DNA of 64,000 nucleotides from JAEUHZ01 sp964552795 (GCA_964552795.1 CAZKIO010000013.1:1-64000); one strand, 5' to 3'; numbered from the stretch's first letter, positions 9,078 through 18,105 are shown. The notes: generated from the sequence alone by a model not told the origin. Made by a program: numbers and translations.

Positions 9078-10057
9078 CGACGCTCGAGGACGTAGCCCGC
9101 GAGATCCTCCAACGCCGACCGGGCCGGCGACGGCGGCAGCGCCATCAGCCGCTCGCGCGCGCGCCCGGCGAGTTCGCCCGCGCGCGCCATCGTGCGCTCG
9201 ACACCGGCCGAGAGGTCGCAGTCCCGCCGCAGCAGCGCGACGCGCTGCTCAAGCCCGGGCTGCGTGTAGATCTCGCGGATGCGCGCGCGCACGCGTTCGT
9301 CGCCCATCCGGTAGGCGAAGAGCACCGGCAGCGTGACCTTGCCGTCCTCGACGTCCGTGCCGACGGACTTGCCGACGACCGCCGCCTCGCCCACGACGTC
9401 GAGGCAGTCGTCGATCAACTGGAAGGCGAGACCGATCTCGTGGCCGTACTGCCAGAGCTCCGCGCCCAACTCCTCGCGCCCGCCCGGATAGCGCGCGCCC
9501 AGCTCGCACGCGGCCGCGTACAGCGTGGCGGTCTTGGCGCCCGCGATCGCCTCGCAGCGCGCGTCGGTGACGTCGAAGTCGTAGCGCAGCGTGCTCTGCT
9601 CGATCTCGCCCACGCACACGCGGCGCGTGGCCTCGGCCAGCACGCGGCTGGCCAGGCGCGAGGAGAGCTCCGTCGACAGCGCGAACGCACGCGCGTACAG
9701 GAAGTCGCCCAGCAGCACGGCGACCTGGTTGTCCCAGCGCTGGTTGACGCAGGCCACGCGTCGTCGCACCTCGGCGCCGTCGAGCACGTCGTCGTGCACC
9801 AGGGTGGCCAGGTGGATCATCTCGACGATCGCGGCGATCGCCGGGTGCTCGTCGGTGCTGTTGCCGGTCGCGTCGCCGCTGAGCAACACCAGGACGGCGC
9901 GCAACTGCTTGCCGCGGAACCGGCCGACGTGGCCGGTCATGTCGGCCACGGCGGCCGAGTCCTCCGAGAGCTGGCGCACCAGGATCTCGCGCATGCGCGC
10001 CATCCCGTCGGCGACGGGGGCCAGCAGCCGTTCCAGGCGCGCGTCGGCCGGGCTCAC
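9071..10057 (-). CDS. ispB: Long-chain trans-polyprenyl diphosphate synthase (IspB-like)
   Basis: Cytoplasmic prenyltransferase that adds isopentenyl units to an allylic diphosphate, giving the side chain of quinones or a similar lipid. The 328 residues carry the first Asp-rich motif DDVLD preceded by HLATLVH, and the second motif QLIDDCLD. The small residues ahead of the first motif and the IHLATLVHDD context resemble octa/heptaprenyl synthases rather than farnesyl or geranylgeranyl synthases. The KxxR-type substrate site is RGKQLRA near residue 50. The start is GTG 10055-10057 overlapping the mobA stop (GTGA). Exact chain length cannot be read from sequence alone. Confidence 0.92.
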   Translation of the reverse strand: MSPADARLERLLAPVADGMARMREILVRQLSEDSAAVADMTGHVGRFRGKQLRAVLVLLSGDATGNSTDEHPAIAAIVEMIHLATLVHDDVLDGAEVRRRVACVNQRWDNQVAVLLGDFLYARAFALSTELSSRLASRVLAEATRRVCVGEIEQSTLRYDFDVTDARCEAIAGAKTATLYAAACELGARYPGGREELGAELWQYGHEIGLAFQLIDDCLDVVGEAAVVGKSVGTDVEDGKVTLPVLFAYRMGDERVRARIREIYTQPGLEQRVALLRRDCDLSAGVERTMARAGELAGRARERLMALPPSPARSALEDLAGYVLERRW

Positions 10058-10725
10058 GCCGCGTCCTCCCGGCCGCCCGCCGCGGCGCGCGCGCGGTCGA
10101 GGTCCTCGGGCGTGTTCACGTTCACGATCGCGGCCTCTGCGCCGAGTTCGCGCACGTCCACCGCGGCCCAGCGCGGAGCGCGGCCCGTCGGCAGGGGCTG
10201 TTCGAGGATCGCGGTCATCTTGCGCTCGCCGGCATCCAGCGCGGCGCGCGCGCAGTCGGCCAGCCGAGTGTGGTACACGGCGCACAGGGGCTCCACCCCC
10301 CGCGGCCCGGACAGCAGGCACGCGTCGAGATCGTCGCGCTCGACGCACTCCGCCAGCCGCTCAAGGACGGCGCGTCCGGCGTGCGGCATGTCGCAGGGCA
10401 GGCACACGACCCAGCCCTCCGGCACCGCGCGCAATCCGGCCTCGAGCCCGGCGAGCGGCCCCAGGTCCGGCGCGCGATCGAGCACGAGCGCGTGGCCGAG
10501 TTCCGCGTAGCGCGGCTCGCCGCCGCAGGCCAGCAGCACGCGGTCGCACACGGCCGCCAGCTCGCGCGCGGCCTGCTCGACGAGCGGCGCTCCGTGCCAT
10601 TCGATCCGCGCCTTGTCGCGTCCCATGCGACGGCTCGCGCCTCCGCACACGACGAGTCCCGTCCGGGGGCCGCGGCGCCCCGGATGCGTTGCGATCGGCT
10701 CCGAGCGCGGCGCCAGCGAGGACAC
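10054..10725 (-). CDS. mobA: Molybdenum cofactor guanylyltransferase-like nucleotidyltransferase
   Basis: 223 residues of the MobA family, which transfers GMP from GTP to molybdopterin to make the guanine dinucleotide cofactor. The nucleotide-binding signature GGASRRMGRDKA occurs near 28-39, DLGPLAGLEAGL near 90, the metal-binding Asp in LPCDMP near 110, and NVNTPEDL close to the C terminus. All are typical. It is followed by an overlapping prenyl synthase and preceded by tatA only 18 nt upstream. That neighbourhood fits assembly of Tat-exported molybdoenzymes and c-type cytochromes. A MocA-like (CTP) specificity is a less likely alternative. Confidence 0.9.
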   Translation of the reverse strand: MSSLAPRSEPIATHPGRRGPRTGLVVCGGASRRMGRDKARIEWHGAPLVEQAARELAAVCDRVLLACGGEPRYAELGHALVLDRAPDLGPLAGLEAGLRAVPEGWVVCLPCDMPHAGRAVLERLAECVERDDLDACLLSGPRGVEPLCAVYHTRLADCARAALDAGERKMTAILEQPLPTGRAPRWAAVDVRELGAEAAIVNVNTPEDLDRARAAAGGREDAA

Positions 10726-10743
10726 GGGGCGGAACGGCCTGGA

Positions 10744-10962
10744 TCAGGCGTCCGGGCTGGCCCCGTTCTTGGCCTTGGCGTCGACGGTGCGCGGCGCGTC
10801 CTTGCCGGCTGCGCCGTCGTTCATGCCGCGCTTGAACTCGTGCACGCTGCTGCCCATCGACCGCGCGAGGTCGGGCAGCTTGCGGGCGCCGAAGAGGAGC
10901 AGGATCGCGAAGACGATGAGGATGATCTCGGTCGTCCCGAGGACTGCGAAGATCGGAAGCAT
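10744..10962 (-). CDS. tatA: Sec-independent translocase subunit TatA
   Basis: 72-residue protein with one N-terminal transmembrane helix (about residues 8-23, TTEIILIVFAILLLFG) followed by the hinge FGARKLPDLARSMG and an amphipathic helix with EFKRGM, then a charged, disordered tail. This is the standard TatA/E layout. TatA oligomers form the conduct for folded twin-arginine substrates; TatC is not in this window. The position directly upstream of mobA and the ResB/CcsA pair suggests a cluster devoted to exported redox enzymes. TatA rather than TatB is chosen because of the short tail and the FG hinge. Confidence 0.93.
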   Translation of the reverse strand: MLPIFAVLGTTEIILIVFAILLLFGARKLPDLARSMGSSVHEFKRGMNDGAAGKDAPRTVDAKAKNGASPDA

Positions 10963-11008
10963 GCGGGTGGTTCCCGGGCTGTGAAATGGGCCCGGAGAAG
11001 CGTCCATC

Positions 11009-11860
11009 CTAGAGCATCGGGCCCGGGGAAGTCCCCGCCTGCACGGCAAATCCTCCCGGCGCGGGGCCCGCCCATCCCCAGGCACGCGCGCGGCGCTGGG
11101 CGCGGGCCAGAGCGCGCCGGTCCAGGGGCGGGAGCGGCGCGTCGGGGCTGGCGAGCGTCCCCTCGCGCTTGCGCCCGACGCGCGCGCCCCGGCCCACGCC
11201 GAGGCCTGCGCACAAGAGCGCAGCGCGGACGGCGGTCGCGGCCGAGTAGGTCGCGAGGCGACTGCCCCGCGCCATGCGCCGCGCGACCTCGGCCAGGAAC
11301 TCCGGCGCCCACAGTTCGGGCTCGACGCGCGGCGAGAACGGATCCAGGAACACGGCGTCGAAGCGCGGCGCGGCGTCCAGGCGGAGCAGCCGTTCGCGCG
11401 CGTCCCCCACGTGCAGGAACAGGCGCCCGGCGTCGCCGAGCGGCACACCGTCGACCGCCGCGCGCTCGGCATCCGCGAGCGCAGCGTGCAGCGCCTTGCG
11501 GACGGGCGCGTGCCAGCGTTCCAGATCGGCCGGCTGCCGTGTGCCCTCGAGTGCGCACTCCAGCACGCCGCGCTCGGACTCGAGGCTCACCGCGTCGAGC
11601 GCGACGCCGGTGCCCTCCAGGCTCGCCAGCGCCGCGGCCAAGTTGAAGCCCAGGCCCGTGCCGACGTCGAGCAGGCACAGCGCGCCCCCGCCCGCTGCGC
11701 CGATCTCGGCCGCGCGCCCGGCGAGGCGGCACTCGGCCGCGTAGCGCTCGCGCGCCTGCGTCCAGGCGCCCGCGGAGGAGTGGCAGGCCTCGCCGTGCAC
11801 CGGGTGCACGAGCGTGGTCGAGCCGTCGGCGGTGACGAGGCGCGCGTACACGGCGGGCAA
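11009..11860 (-). CDS. mnmD: MnmD/MnmC-type tRNA U34 methyltransferase (Methyltransf_30)
   Basis: 283-residue SAM-dependent methyltransferase of the DUF752/MnmC C-domain family, which completes 5-methylaminomethyl-2-thiouridine in tRNA anticodons. It shows HPVHGEACHSSAGAW-type N-terminal sequence, a SAM-binding loop LLDVGTGLGFN near 65-75, and the family hallmark FLDPFSPRVEPELW near 170-185. The FAD oxidase half found in fused MnmC is absent, so it is a stand-alone MnmD form. The start is taken as TTG 11858-11860; a GTG three codons in is an equal candidate. It is divergent from the next methyltransferase with only 29 nt between. MnmA and MnmG of the same pathway occur elsewhere in the window. 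Confidence 0.88.
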   Translation of the reverse strand: MPAVYARLVTADGSTTLVHPVHGEACHSSAGAWTQARERYAAECRLAGRAAEIGAAGGGALCLLDVGTGLGFNLAAALASLEGTGVALDAVSLESERGVLECALEGTRQPADLERWHAPVRKALHAALADAERAAVDGVPLGDAGRLFLHVGDARERLLRLDAAPRFDAVFLDPFSPRVEPELWAPEFLAEVARRMARGSRLATYSAATAVRAALLCAGLGVGRGARVGRKREGTLASPDAPLPPLDRRALARAQRRARAWGWAGPAPGGFAVQAGTSPGPML

Positions 11861-11889
11861 GGTTCCCCGGCCGCCCCGCGCAGCGCAAG

Positions 11890-12585
11890 ATGGCGCCCGT
11901 GGCCGACGAGAAGCTCGCGATCTACGCCGACGAGGAGGTGGCCCGGGCCTACGACCGGCGCTGGAGCGGCGCGCGCGGGGCCGCGCGCGACCGCCGCAAG
12001 CGCCGCGCGCTGGAGGTCGCGCTCGCGCACCTGGGCCCGGTTCAGAGCGTGCTCGACGTGCCCTGCGGCACGGGCCGCTTCACGGAACACCTCGCCGCCG
12101 GCGGGCGCGCCTACGTGGGCGCCGACGCGGCCGCGGCGATGCTGCGCGCGGCCGCTGCGCGCCGGGCGGGCGCGCGCTTCGTGGCCGCCGACCTCGCGCG
12201 GCTGCCGTTCGCCGACCGGAGCTTCGACGCGGCCGTGTGCATCCGCCTGATGCACCTCGTGCGCGACGCGGAGTTGCGCGCCGCGTTCCTGCGCGAGCTG
12301 GCGCGCGTGACGCGGATCGGCGTGATCGTCGATTGCCGCCACGACCGCTCGCTGCGCGTGTGGTGGGGCCGCGTGCGAGCGCGGATCGGCCTGCGCGCCA
12401 GGCCGCCCAACGCGCATTCCCACGCGGCCTTGCGCGCGGAGCTCGCGGCCGCCGGCCTGGAGGTCGCGGCGTTCGTGCCCGTGCGACGCGTCCCGTTCGC
12501 GTCCGACAAGATCGTGATCGCGGCGCGCAACGCCGCACACGCGGTCGGAGCGCGGGAGGAGCCCCTCACGGCCGTGCGGGCTTGA
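11890..12585 (+). CDS. Class I SAM-dependent methyltransferase
   Basis: 231 residues with a methyltransferase type 11 fold. Motif I is VLDVPCGTGRF near 54-64, the acidic ligand-binding end of strand 2 lies near 80 (VGADAAAAM), and PFADRSFDAAVCIRLMHL marks motif II/post-II near 113-130. The C-terminal third is Arg/Ala-rich. The substrate cannot be told. It is transcribed away from mnmD and towards sucD, so it stands as a single gene. UbiE/COQ5-like enzymes share these motifs, but there is no quinone-biosynthesis neighbour on this strand to support that. Confidence 0.82.
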   Translation: MAPVADEKLAIYADEEVARAYDRRWSGARGAARDRRKRRALEVALAHLGPVQSVLDVPCGTGRFTEHLAAGGRAYVGADAAAAMLRAAAARRAGARFVAADLARLPFADRSFDAAVCIRLMHLVRDAELRAAFLRELARVTRIGVIVDCRHDRSLRVWWGRVRARIGLRARPPNAHSHAALRAELAAAGLEVAAFVPVRRVPFASDKIVIAARNAAHAVGAREEPLTAVRA

Positions 12586-12600
12586 GGTCCGCTCCCGGCT

Positions 12601-13521
12601 TCAGGCCGGTACGAGCGCGCGCGCCTTCTCCAGGAGGCCCGCCGCCTCGAGCGCCTTCTCCATGGCCTGCCCGAGCTGCGCCGGGCTCTTGCACATCGTC
12701 ACGCCCGCGGCCTCGAGCGCCTTGATCTTGTCCGCGGCCGTGCCCTGGCCGCCGGAGATGATCGCGCCAGCGTGGCCCATGCGGCGTCCCGGCGGCGCGG
12801 TCTGACCGGCGATGAAGCCGACCATGGGCTTCTTGACGTGCTTCTTGATGTAGTCGGCCGCGCGCTCCTCCGCGGTGCCGCCGATCTCGCCGATCATGAT
12901 GATCGCGTCGGTCTCGGGGTCGGCGTTGAACGCCGTCAGCACGTCGACGAAGTTGGTGCCGTTCACCGGGTCGCCGCCGATGCCGACGCAGGTCGACTGG
13001 CCGATGTCGCGCGTCGTGAGCTGGTACACGGCCTCGTAGGTCAGCGTGCCCGAGCGCGACACCACTCCGACGCGGCCAGCGCGGTGGATGTAGCCCGGCA
13101 TGATGCCGATGCGGCACTTGGCCTTGGGAGTGATGACGCCGGGGCAGTTGGGCCCGACCAGGCGCGTCTTGGTGCCCGGCTCGGCGAGGCGTTCGCTGAC
13201 GCGCACCATGTCGAGCACCGGGATGCCCTCGGTGATCGCGACGACCAGCTCGATGCCGGCGTCGATCGCCTCCAGGATCGCCTCGGCGGCGAACGCCGGC
13301 GGCACGAACACGGCGCTGGCGTTGGCGCCGGCCTTCTCGCGCGCCTCGTGGCAGCTCTTGAACACCGGCAGGCCCAGGTGCGTCGTGCCCGGCTTGCGCG
13401 GGTTCACGCCGCCGACCAGTTTCGTGCCGTAGTCCAGCGAAGCCTGCGCGTGGAACGAGCCGAAGTCGCCCGTCATCCCCTGGCAGATCACGCGTGTCTT
13501 CTCGTCGACGAAGATGCTCAT
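12601..13521 (-). CDS. sucD: Succinate-CoA ligase, alpha subunit
   Basis: 306 residues. With SucC it interconverts succinyl-CoA and succinate plus ATP or GTP in the TCA cycle. Features are the N-terminal CoA-binding Rossmann segment (VICQGMTGDFGSFHA), VGPNCPGVITP, VSRSGTLTYEAV, IGGDPVNGTNF, IGEIGGTAEE, and RRMGHAGAIISGG with the His that is phosphorylated during catalysis. Length and motif order are standard. It lies 10 nt downstream of sucC on the same strand, so the two form a sucCD operon. Confidence 0.97.
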   Translation of the reverse strand: MSIFVDEKTRVICQGMTGDFGSFHAQASLDYGTKLVGGVNPRKPGTTHLGLPVFKSCHEAREKAGANASAVFVPPAFAAEAILEAIDAGIELVVAITEGIPVLDMVRVSERLAEPGTKTRLVGPNCPGVITPKAKCRIGIMPGYIHRAGRVGVVSRSGTLTYEAVYQLTTRDIGQSTCVGIGGDPVNGTNFVDVLTAFNADPETDAIIMIGEIGGTAEERAADYIKKHVKKPMVGFIAGQTAPPGRRMGHAGAIISGGQGTAADKIKALEAAGVTMCKSPAQLGQAMEKALEAAGLLEKARALVPA

Positions 13522-13531
13522 GGCGCGCTCC

Positions 13532-14701
13532 TCACTTGGCTCCCGCGACGGCCTTGCAGATCTTCTGCGCGGCGTCGTCCAGATCGGTTCCGGACACGAT
13601 CGGCAGGCCCGACTCGGCCAGCATCCTGCGTCCCTGCTCGACGTTCGTGCCCTCCAGGCGCACGACCAGCGGCACCTTCAGGTCGACCTGCCGGGCCGCC
13701 GTGATCACGCCGGTGGCGATGATGTCGCACTTCATGATCCCGCCGAAGATGTTGACCAGGACGCCCTTCACCTTGGGGTCCGAAAGCAGGATGCGGAACG
13801 CGGCCGTGACCTTCTCGGCGCTCGCGCCGCCGCCCACGTCGAGGAAGTTGGCCGGCGAGCCGCCGTAGAGCTGGATGACGTCCATCGTCGCCATCGCCAG
13901 GCCCGCGCCGTTGACCATGCAGCCGATGTTCCCGTCGAGCGCGATGTACGAGAGGTCGAACTTGCTGGCCTCGATCTCCTTGGGGTCCTCCTCGTCCAGG
14001 TCGCGCAGCGCGACGAGGTCCTTGTGCCGCATCAGCGCGTTGCCGTCGAAGTTGATCTTGCCGTCGAGCGCCAGGATCTGGTTCTGCTTCGTGACGATCA
14101 GCGGGTTGATCTCGGCGATCGAGCAGTCGAGGTCGACGTACATCTTCGCCAGCGCGGGCAGGATGCGCGCCGCCTGCGGCTCCAGGCCCGGCGCCATCTT
14201 CACGCCGCGCACGAGCTTGATCACGTCGGCGGCAGCCAGGCCCTTGGCCGGCGAGAACGGCGCCTTGAAGATCTTCTCGGGGTGGCTCGCGGCGACCTCC
14301 TCGATCTCCATGCCGCCCTCGGCGGACATCATCATCACCGGCCGCTGCGATTCACGGTCGAGCGCGATGCCGAGGTAGTACTCCTTGGCGATCTCGCTGC
14401 CCTTCTCGACCCACACGCGCCGCACCTTCTGCCCCTGCGGACTGGTCTGGTGCGTGACGAGCTGCATGCCCAGGATCGCCTGGGCCGCCGCGCGGCACTC
14501 CGCCTCGCTCCTCACCAGCTTCACGCCGCCGCCCTTGCCGCGTCCGCCGGCGTGGATCTGCGCCTTGACGACGCACAGCGGGCTCTTGAGGTCGCGCCAG
14601 GCCTGCACGGCCTCGTCGACGGTCGTGGCGAGGCGCCCCTCGGGGACAGGCACGCCGAAGCGCTGCAGCAGTTCCTTGGCCTGGTACTCGTGGATCTTCA
14701 T
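13532..14701 (-). CDS. sucC: Succinate-CoA ligase, beta subunit
   Basis: 389 residues starting MKIHEYQAKELLQRFGVPVP, the conserved SucC opening, which fixes the start at 14699-14701 although the frame extends 36 codons upstream. The ATP-grasp nucleotide domain contains QIHAGGRGKGGGVKL; EINPLIV and FDGNALMRH mark the metal and nucleotide regions; GGIMKCD and VRLEGTNVEQGRRML lie in the C-terminal CoA-ligase domain. It provides the nucleotide-binding half of the TCA-cycle enzyme encoded with sucD. Confidence 0.97.
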   Translation of the reverse strand: MKIHEYQAKELLQRFGVPVPEGRLATTVDEAVQAWRDLKSPLCVVKAQIHAGGRGKGGGVKLVRSEAECRAAAQAILGMQLVTHQTSPQGQKVRRVWVEKGSEIAKEYYLGIALDRESQRPVMMMSAEGGMEIEEVAASHPEKIFKAPFSPAKGLAAADVIKLVRGVKMAPGLEPQAARILPALAKMYVDLDCSIAEINPLIVTKQNQILALDGKINFDGNALMRHKDLVALRDLDEEDPKEIEASKFDLSYIALDGNIGCMVNGAGLAMATMDVIQLYGGSPANFLDVGGGASAEKVTAAFRILLSDPKVKGVLVNIFGGIMKCDIIATGVITAARQVDLKVPLVVRLEGTNVEQGRRMLAESGLPIVSGTDLDDAAQKICKAVAGAK

Positions 14702-14817
14702 CGCGTCCTGGGTCGGCGGTGGCCGGAATAACGAAGGGCGGGAGTGTAGCGGCCGCGAGCGCGCCGCGGAACCGCCGCCGTTGCGATCGCCTCGCGCGGC
14801 TGGTTCCATCTGGCCCC

Positions 14818-15969
14818 ATGCCCGCGCAACCCGCCCCCGCCGCCGCCGGCGCGCTCCTCGTCGACCGCGAGATCGGCGCCCTCGTCGGCGGCGCGATCTC
14901 GGTGCGCGCGGGCGGTCCGCCGATCGCTCGCGCCCAGATCTCGCCGGCCAGCCTCGACCTGCGCCTGGGCGCGCGCGCGTGGCGCATCCGCTCGGGTTTC
15001 CTGCCGGGCGGCGGCGGCGTCGAGGCGCGCATCGACGAACTCGCGCTGGCCGAACTCGACCTCGCGCGCGGCGCCGTGTTCGAGCGCGGGCTGCCGTACC
15101 TGGCCGAGGTCGAGGAGGAACTCGCGCTGCCCGCCGACCTGCGCGGACGCTTCAACCCGCGCAGTTCGACCGGACGCTGCGACGTTTTCACGCGCGTCCT
15201 GTGCGACGGCCACCCGCGCTTCGACGAGGCACCGGCCGGCTACCGCGGGCGCCTGTGGATCGAGATCGCGCCGTTGTCGTTCCCCGTGCGCCTCGCGCGC
15301 GGGGACCGGCTGTGCCAACTGCGTCTCGCGCGCGGCGAGCCGGCGCTCGATGCGGCCGAGCTGCGCGCCGCGCACGCGCGCACGCCGCTGGTGTGGTCCG
15401 GCGCAAGGCCCCTCTCGCTCGCGGAGGCGCGCATCGACGCGGAGGGCGCGCTGGCGCTGGGCGTGGGTCTCGCCGGACGCGAGCCGGCCGGGTGGCGCGC
15501 CGCCGCGCACACCGAGGTGGTCGAGTTCGCCACCGAGGGCGCGCACGATCCCGCGGACTTCTGGGAGCCGGTGCACGCGCGCAACGGCCGCTGCATCCTC
15601 GAGCCGGGCAGCTTCTACATCTTCGCCAGCCGCGAGCGCCTCGCGATCCCGCCCGAGCTGGCGGCCGAGATGCTGCCGATCGACGTCGGCATCGGCGAGT
15701 TGCGCAACAACTACGCGGGCTTCTTCGACAACGGCTTCGGCTGGAGCGCGGGCGGCGCCGGCCCGGGCACGCCGGCGGTGCTCGAGGTGCGTGCGCACGA
15801 CGTTCCGTTCCTGGTCGAGGACGGCCAGCCGTTCTGCCGCCTGCGCTTCTTCCGCACGAGCGGCGCGCCCGAGCGCCTCTACGGCGAGGGCCGTCCGAGC
15901 TCGTACCGCGGCCAGGACCTGACGCTGGCGCGCTGCTTCCGGGAACACCGTGCCGGAGGCCTGCGCTGA
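14818..15969 (+). CDS. Two-domain dCTP deaminase-like protein (DCD family)
   Basis: 383 residues resembling the long dCTP deaminase family, which makes dUTP from dCTP. The N-terminal half has NPRSSTGR followed by a WIEIAPLSFPVRL and GDRLCQLRL segment, which matches the Ser...Arg...Glu catalytic arrangement of Dcd. The C-terminal half repeats the fold (PIDVGIGELRNNYAGFFDNGFGW, then VLEVRAHDVPF and FCRLRFF) but lacks the SSxGR motif, so the second half is probably structural. The ATG at 14818 is chosen because it precedes the first conserved strand; a longer in-frame start at 14719 would add a basic leader antisense to the sucC leader. It is divergent from sucC and convergent with the HEAT gene. 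Confidence 0.85.
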   Translation: MPAQPAPAAAGALLVDREIGALVGGAISVRAGGPPIARAQISPASLDLRLGARAWRIRSGFLPGGGGVEARIDELALAELDLARGAVFERGLPYLAEVEEELALPADLRGRFNPRSSTGRCDVFTRVLCDGHPRFDEAPAGYRGRLWIEIAPLSFPVRLARGDRLCQLRLARGEPALDAAELRAAHARTPLVWSGARPLSLAEARIDAEGALALGVGLAGREPAGWRAAAHTEVVEFATEGAHDPADFWEPVHARNGRCILEPGSFYIFASRERLAIPPELAAEMLPIDVGIGELRNNYAGFFDNGFGWSAGGAGPGTPAVLEVRAHDVPFLVEDGQPFCRLRFFRTSGAPERLYGEGRPSSYRGQDLTLARCFREHRAGGLR

Positions 15970-16002
15970 CGGCGTCGCGCGTGTCGCCGCGCGCGCCGGC
16001 GA

Positions 16003-18105
16003 TCAGTGCTCGAGGATCCCCGAGCCCAGCCCGTTCACCAGCGTCTCCGTCGCCGCGGCGTAGTGCGCGTGGGCGCGCAGCGGTTCGTTCCAGGCGAACG
16101 GCGACGGATCGGCCGCGCCGCCCAGCGCGCGCACGGCGAGTCGGCGCCGCGCCGCCGGCGCGGTCGGATCGCGCGCCAGATCCGCCAGCACGTTGAGAGC
16201 GCTGGCGTCCCCCACCTCGGAGAGTGCGTTCAGCGCGATCTCGGCCGTCAACAGGCTCTTCGTCCCGGTCGCAGCCGCCGTGAGTTCCGGCACGACCGAG
16301 AGGTCGCCCAGCAGCGTCCGCGCGATCGCCACGTCGCGCGCGACCTCCGGCCGCGACTCGCCCGCCAGGGCCGCGCGCAGCGCCGCAAGCGCCTCGGTTC
16401 CGCCGGCGAGCCCCAGGCCCAGGGCCAGCGCGGCGCGCGCGCGCGGATCGCCCTCGCGCCCGAAGCGCTCGAGCGACAACGGCGTGCTGGTGATGTCCAG
16501 GCGCAAACCCAGCGCGAGCCCCAGCGCCGAGACGTCGCTGGGAGAACGCGTGCGTCCGAAGGCGTCCTTGAGCGCGCGGTTGCCGTCGGCGGCCGCGACC
16601 AGTGCGGAGTCATGCGACAGGATCCCCAGCGCGAGCGCCGCGAAACCGAACGAACCGCTGCGCGCGTTCTCCATCTCGGCGAGGAGCACGCGCTGGATCT
16701 CGAGCGCCGGCTCCTTCTCGCTCTCGTCGCGCGCGCGCCCGCCGATCTCGCCCTGGGCGACCAGGGCCAGCGCGCGCACGAGCCGGTCGGTGTCGCGACC
16801 CAGCGCCACGAGCGCGGAGCGCGCCGCGCGATCGTAGGGCGCGGCGGTCGGCCGCCCCAGCAGCCCCAGCGCGATGGCGCAACCCTGGCGCACGGCGGTG
16901 GGCCGCGCGGCGTCGGTGGCGGCCGTCGCCGCCCAGCCGATCGAGGCGGCGCGCAAGGCCTCGGGCCCCTGGCCCGCGGCGCGGCCGACGGCGGCCGCGC
17001 ACTGCGCGCGCACCGCGAGATCGCGCTCGGGATCGTCCGCGATCGCCTGCAGGAAACGCACGAGCGCCGTGCGCGACGCGCTCGGCGGCAGGTTGCGCGC
17101 CTCGATCGATCCATCGCCGGTCACCATGTCGCTGGCGATGCCGTCGCCCGGCGGGGCGAGGCCGATCGCGGCCGCGCAGGTGGCGGCGAGGTCCTGGCGT
17201 TCGTGCGAGCGCTTCTCGAGCGGCCGCACGAGGGAGTGCACCGCGTAGCGCGCGACCTCCTCGCGGCCCGAACGGCGCGCGAGCAGGCCGAGCGCGGCCG
17301 CAGCCGTGGAACGCAGCGTCCCCGGCACCTCGTCGCGCCCGCACAGCGCGCGCCCGGCCGCCGAGTCGTCGACCAGCGCGGCGAGCAGCGGCGTCGACGC
17401 GGCGCGCGCCTGGATGCCCAGCGCCAGCGCCGCGCTGCGCGCCACGTCCAGTTGGCGGTGCGCGAGGTGCGCGACGAGCCGGCTGGCGATGCGCTCGCTC
17501 AGCGCGTCGGCATGGCCGCGCCCGGCGTCGGCGCGCGCCATCGCGATCAACGCAGCGGACAGGACGCCCGGATCGGTCTCCTGCTCCGCGATCGACGCCA
17601 GGATCGGCAGCACGCGGTCGGCGACCGAGTAGATGTCGGGCCGCCGCCGGCCCACGCTCGTGCCGCCCACCGAGACCGGACCGCGACCCGCGTCCGGCAG
17701 GTACAGCGCGGTCTTGACGTTCAGGAAGCGGTCGCGGTTGTAGGACCACCAGACCTCCCACGTCGCCGGATCCTCGCCGCGCGGGATCGACGGCAGCCCC
17801 AGGGGCGCGGGCCGACCCACCGGAGCGCTGCCGGCGCCCGGTCCGGGCACGCCGGGCACCACGGGGCCGGGCGCAGCAGGACCCGCGGTGCCCGGGCCGG
17901 AGCCCGGACCCTGGCCGGTGCCGGCGTCCGTGGGGACGATGTCCCCCGGACCGGTGTACGAGCCGCCGGCCGGGCCGGTCGGCGTGGGCCCGTCGTCGTT
18001 CTGCGGGACCTGCTGCCCGCCGATCTGCGTCTGGGCGTGGACGGCGAAGCCCGACGCCATCACGAGCGCGCAGGCGGCGAGAGAGATGCGGGTGGTGCGC
18101 AGCAT
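16003..18105 (-). CDS. Exported HEAT-repeat protein
   Basis: 700 residues with a clear signal peptide (MLRTTRISLAACALVMASGFAVHAQ), a Gly/Pro-rich linker from about 30 to 110, a WEVWWSYNRDRFLNVK segment near 125-140, then nearly 500 residues of short alpha-helical HEAT-type repeats rich in Ala and Leu (patterns like AALALGxxA and TAAAALGLLAR). The repeats suggest a protein-binding scaffold outside the cytoplasm. The WEVWWxxNRxxFL stretch before HEAT repeats recurs in planctomycete exported proteins as I recall, which is memory and not shown here. No enzyme motif. It is divergent from the TPR gene at 18189. Confidence 0.85.
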   Translation of the reverse strand: MLRTTRISLAACALVMASGFAVHAQTQIGGQQVPQNDDGPTPTGPAGGSYTGPGDIVPTDAGTGQGPGSGPGTAGPAAPGPVVPGVPGPGAGSAPVGRPAPLGLPSIPRGEDPATWEVWWSYNRDRFLNVKTALYLPDAGRGPVSVGGTSVGRRRPDIYSVADRVLPILASIAEQETDPGVLSAALIAMARADAGRGHADALSERIASRLVAHLAHRQLDVARSAALALGIQARAASTPLLAALVDDSAAGRALCGRDEVPGTLRSTAAAALGLLARRSGREEVARYAVHSLVRPLEKRSHERQDLAATCAAAIGLAPPGDGIASDMVTGDGSIEARNLPPSASRTALVRFLQAIADDPERDLAVRAQCAAAVGRAAGQGPEALRAASIGWAATAATDAARPTAVRQGCAIALGLLGRPTAAPYDRAARSALVALGRDTDRLVRALALVAQGEIGGRARDESEKEPALEIQRVLLAEMENARSGSFGFAALALGILSHDSALVAAADGNRALKDAFGRTRSPSDVSALGLALGLRLDITSTPLSLERFGREGDPRARAALALGLGLAGGTEALAALRAALAGESRPEVARDVAIARTLLGDLSVVPELTAAATGTKSLLTAEIALNALSEVGDASALNVLADLARDPTAPAARRRLAVRALGGAADPSPFAWNEPLRAHAHYAAATETLVNGLGSGILEH

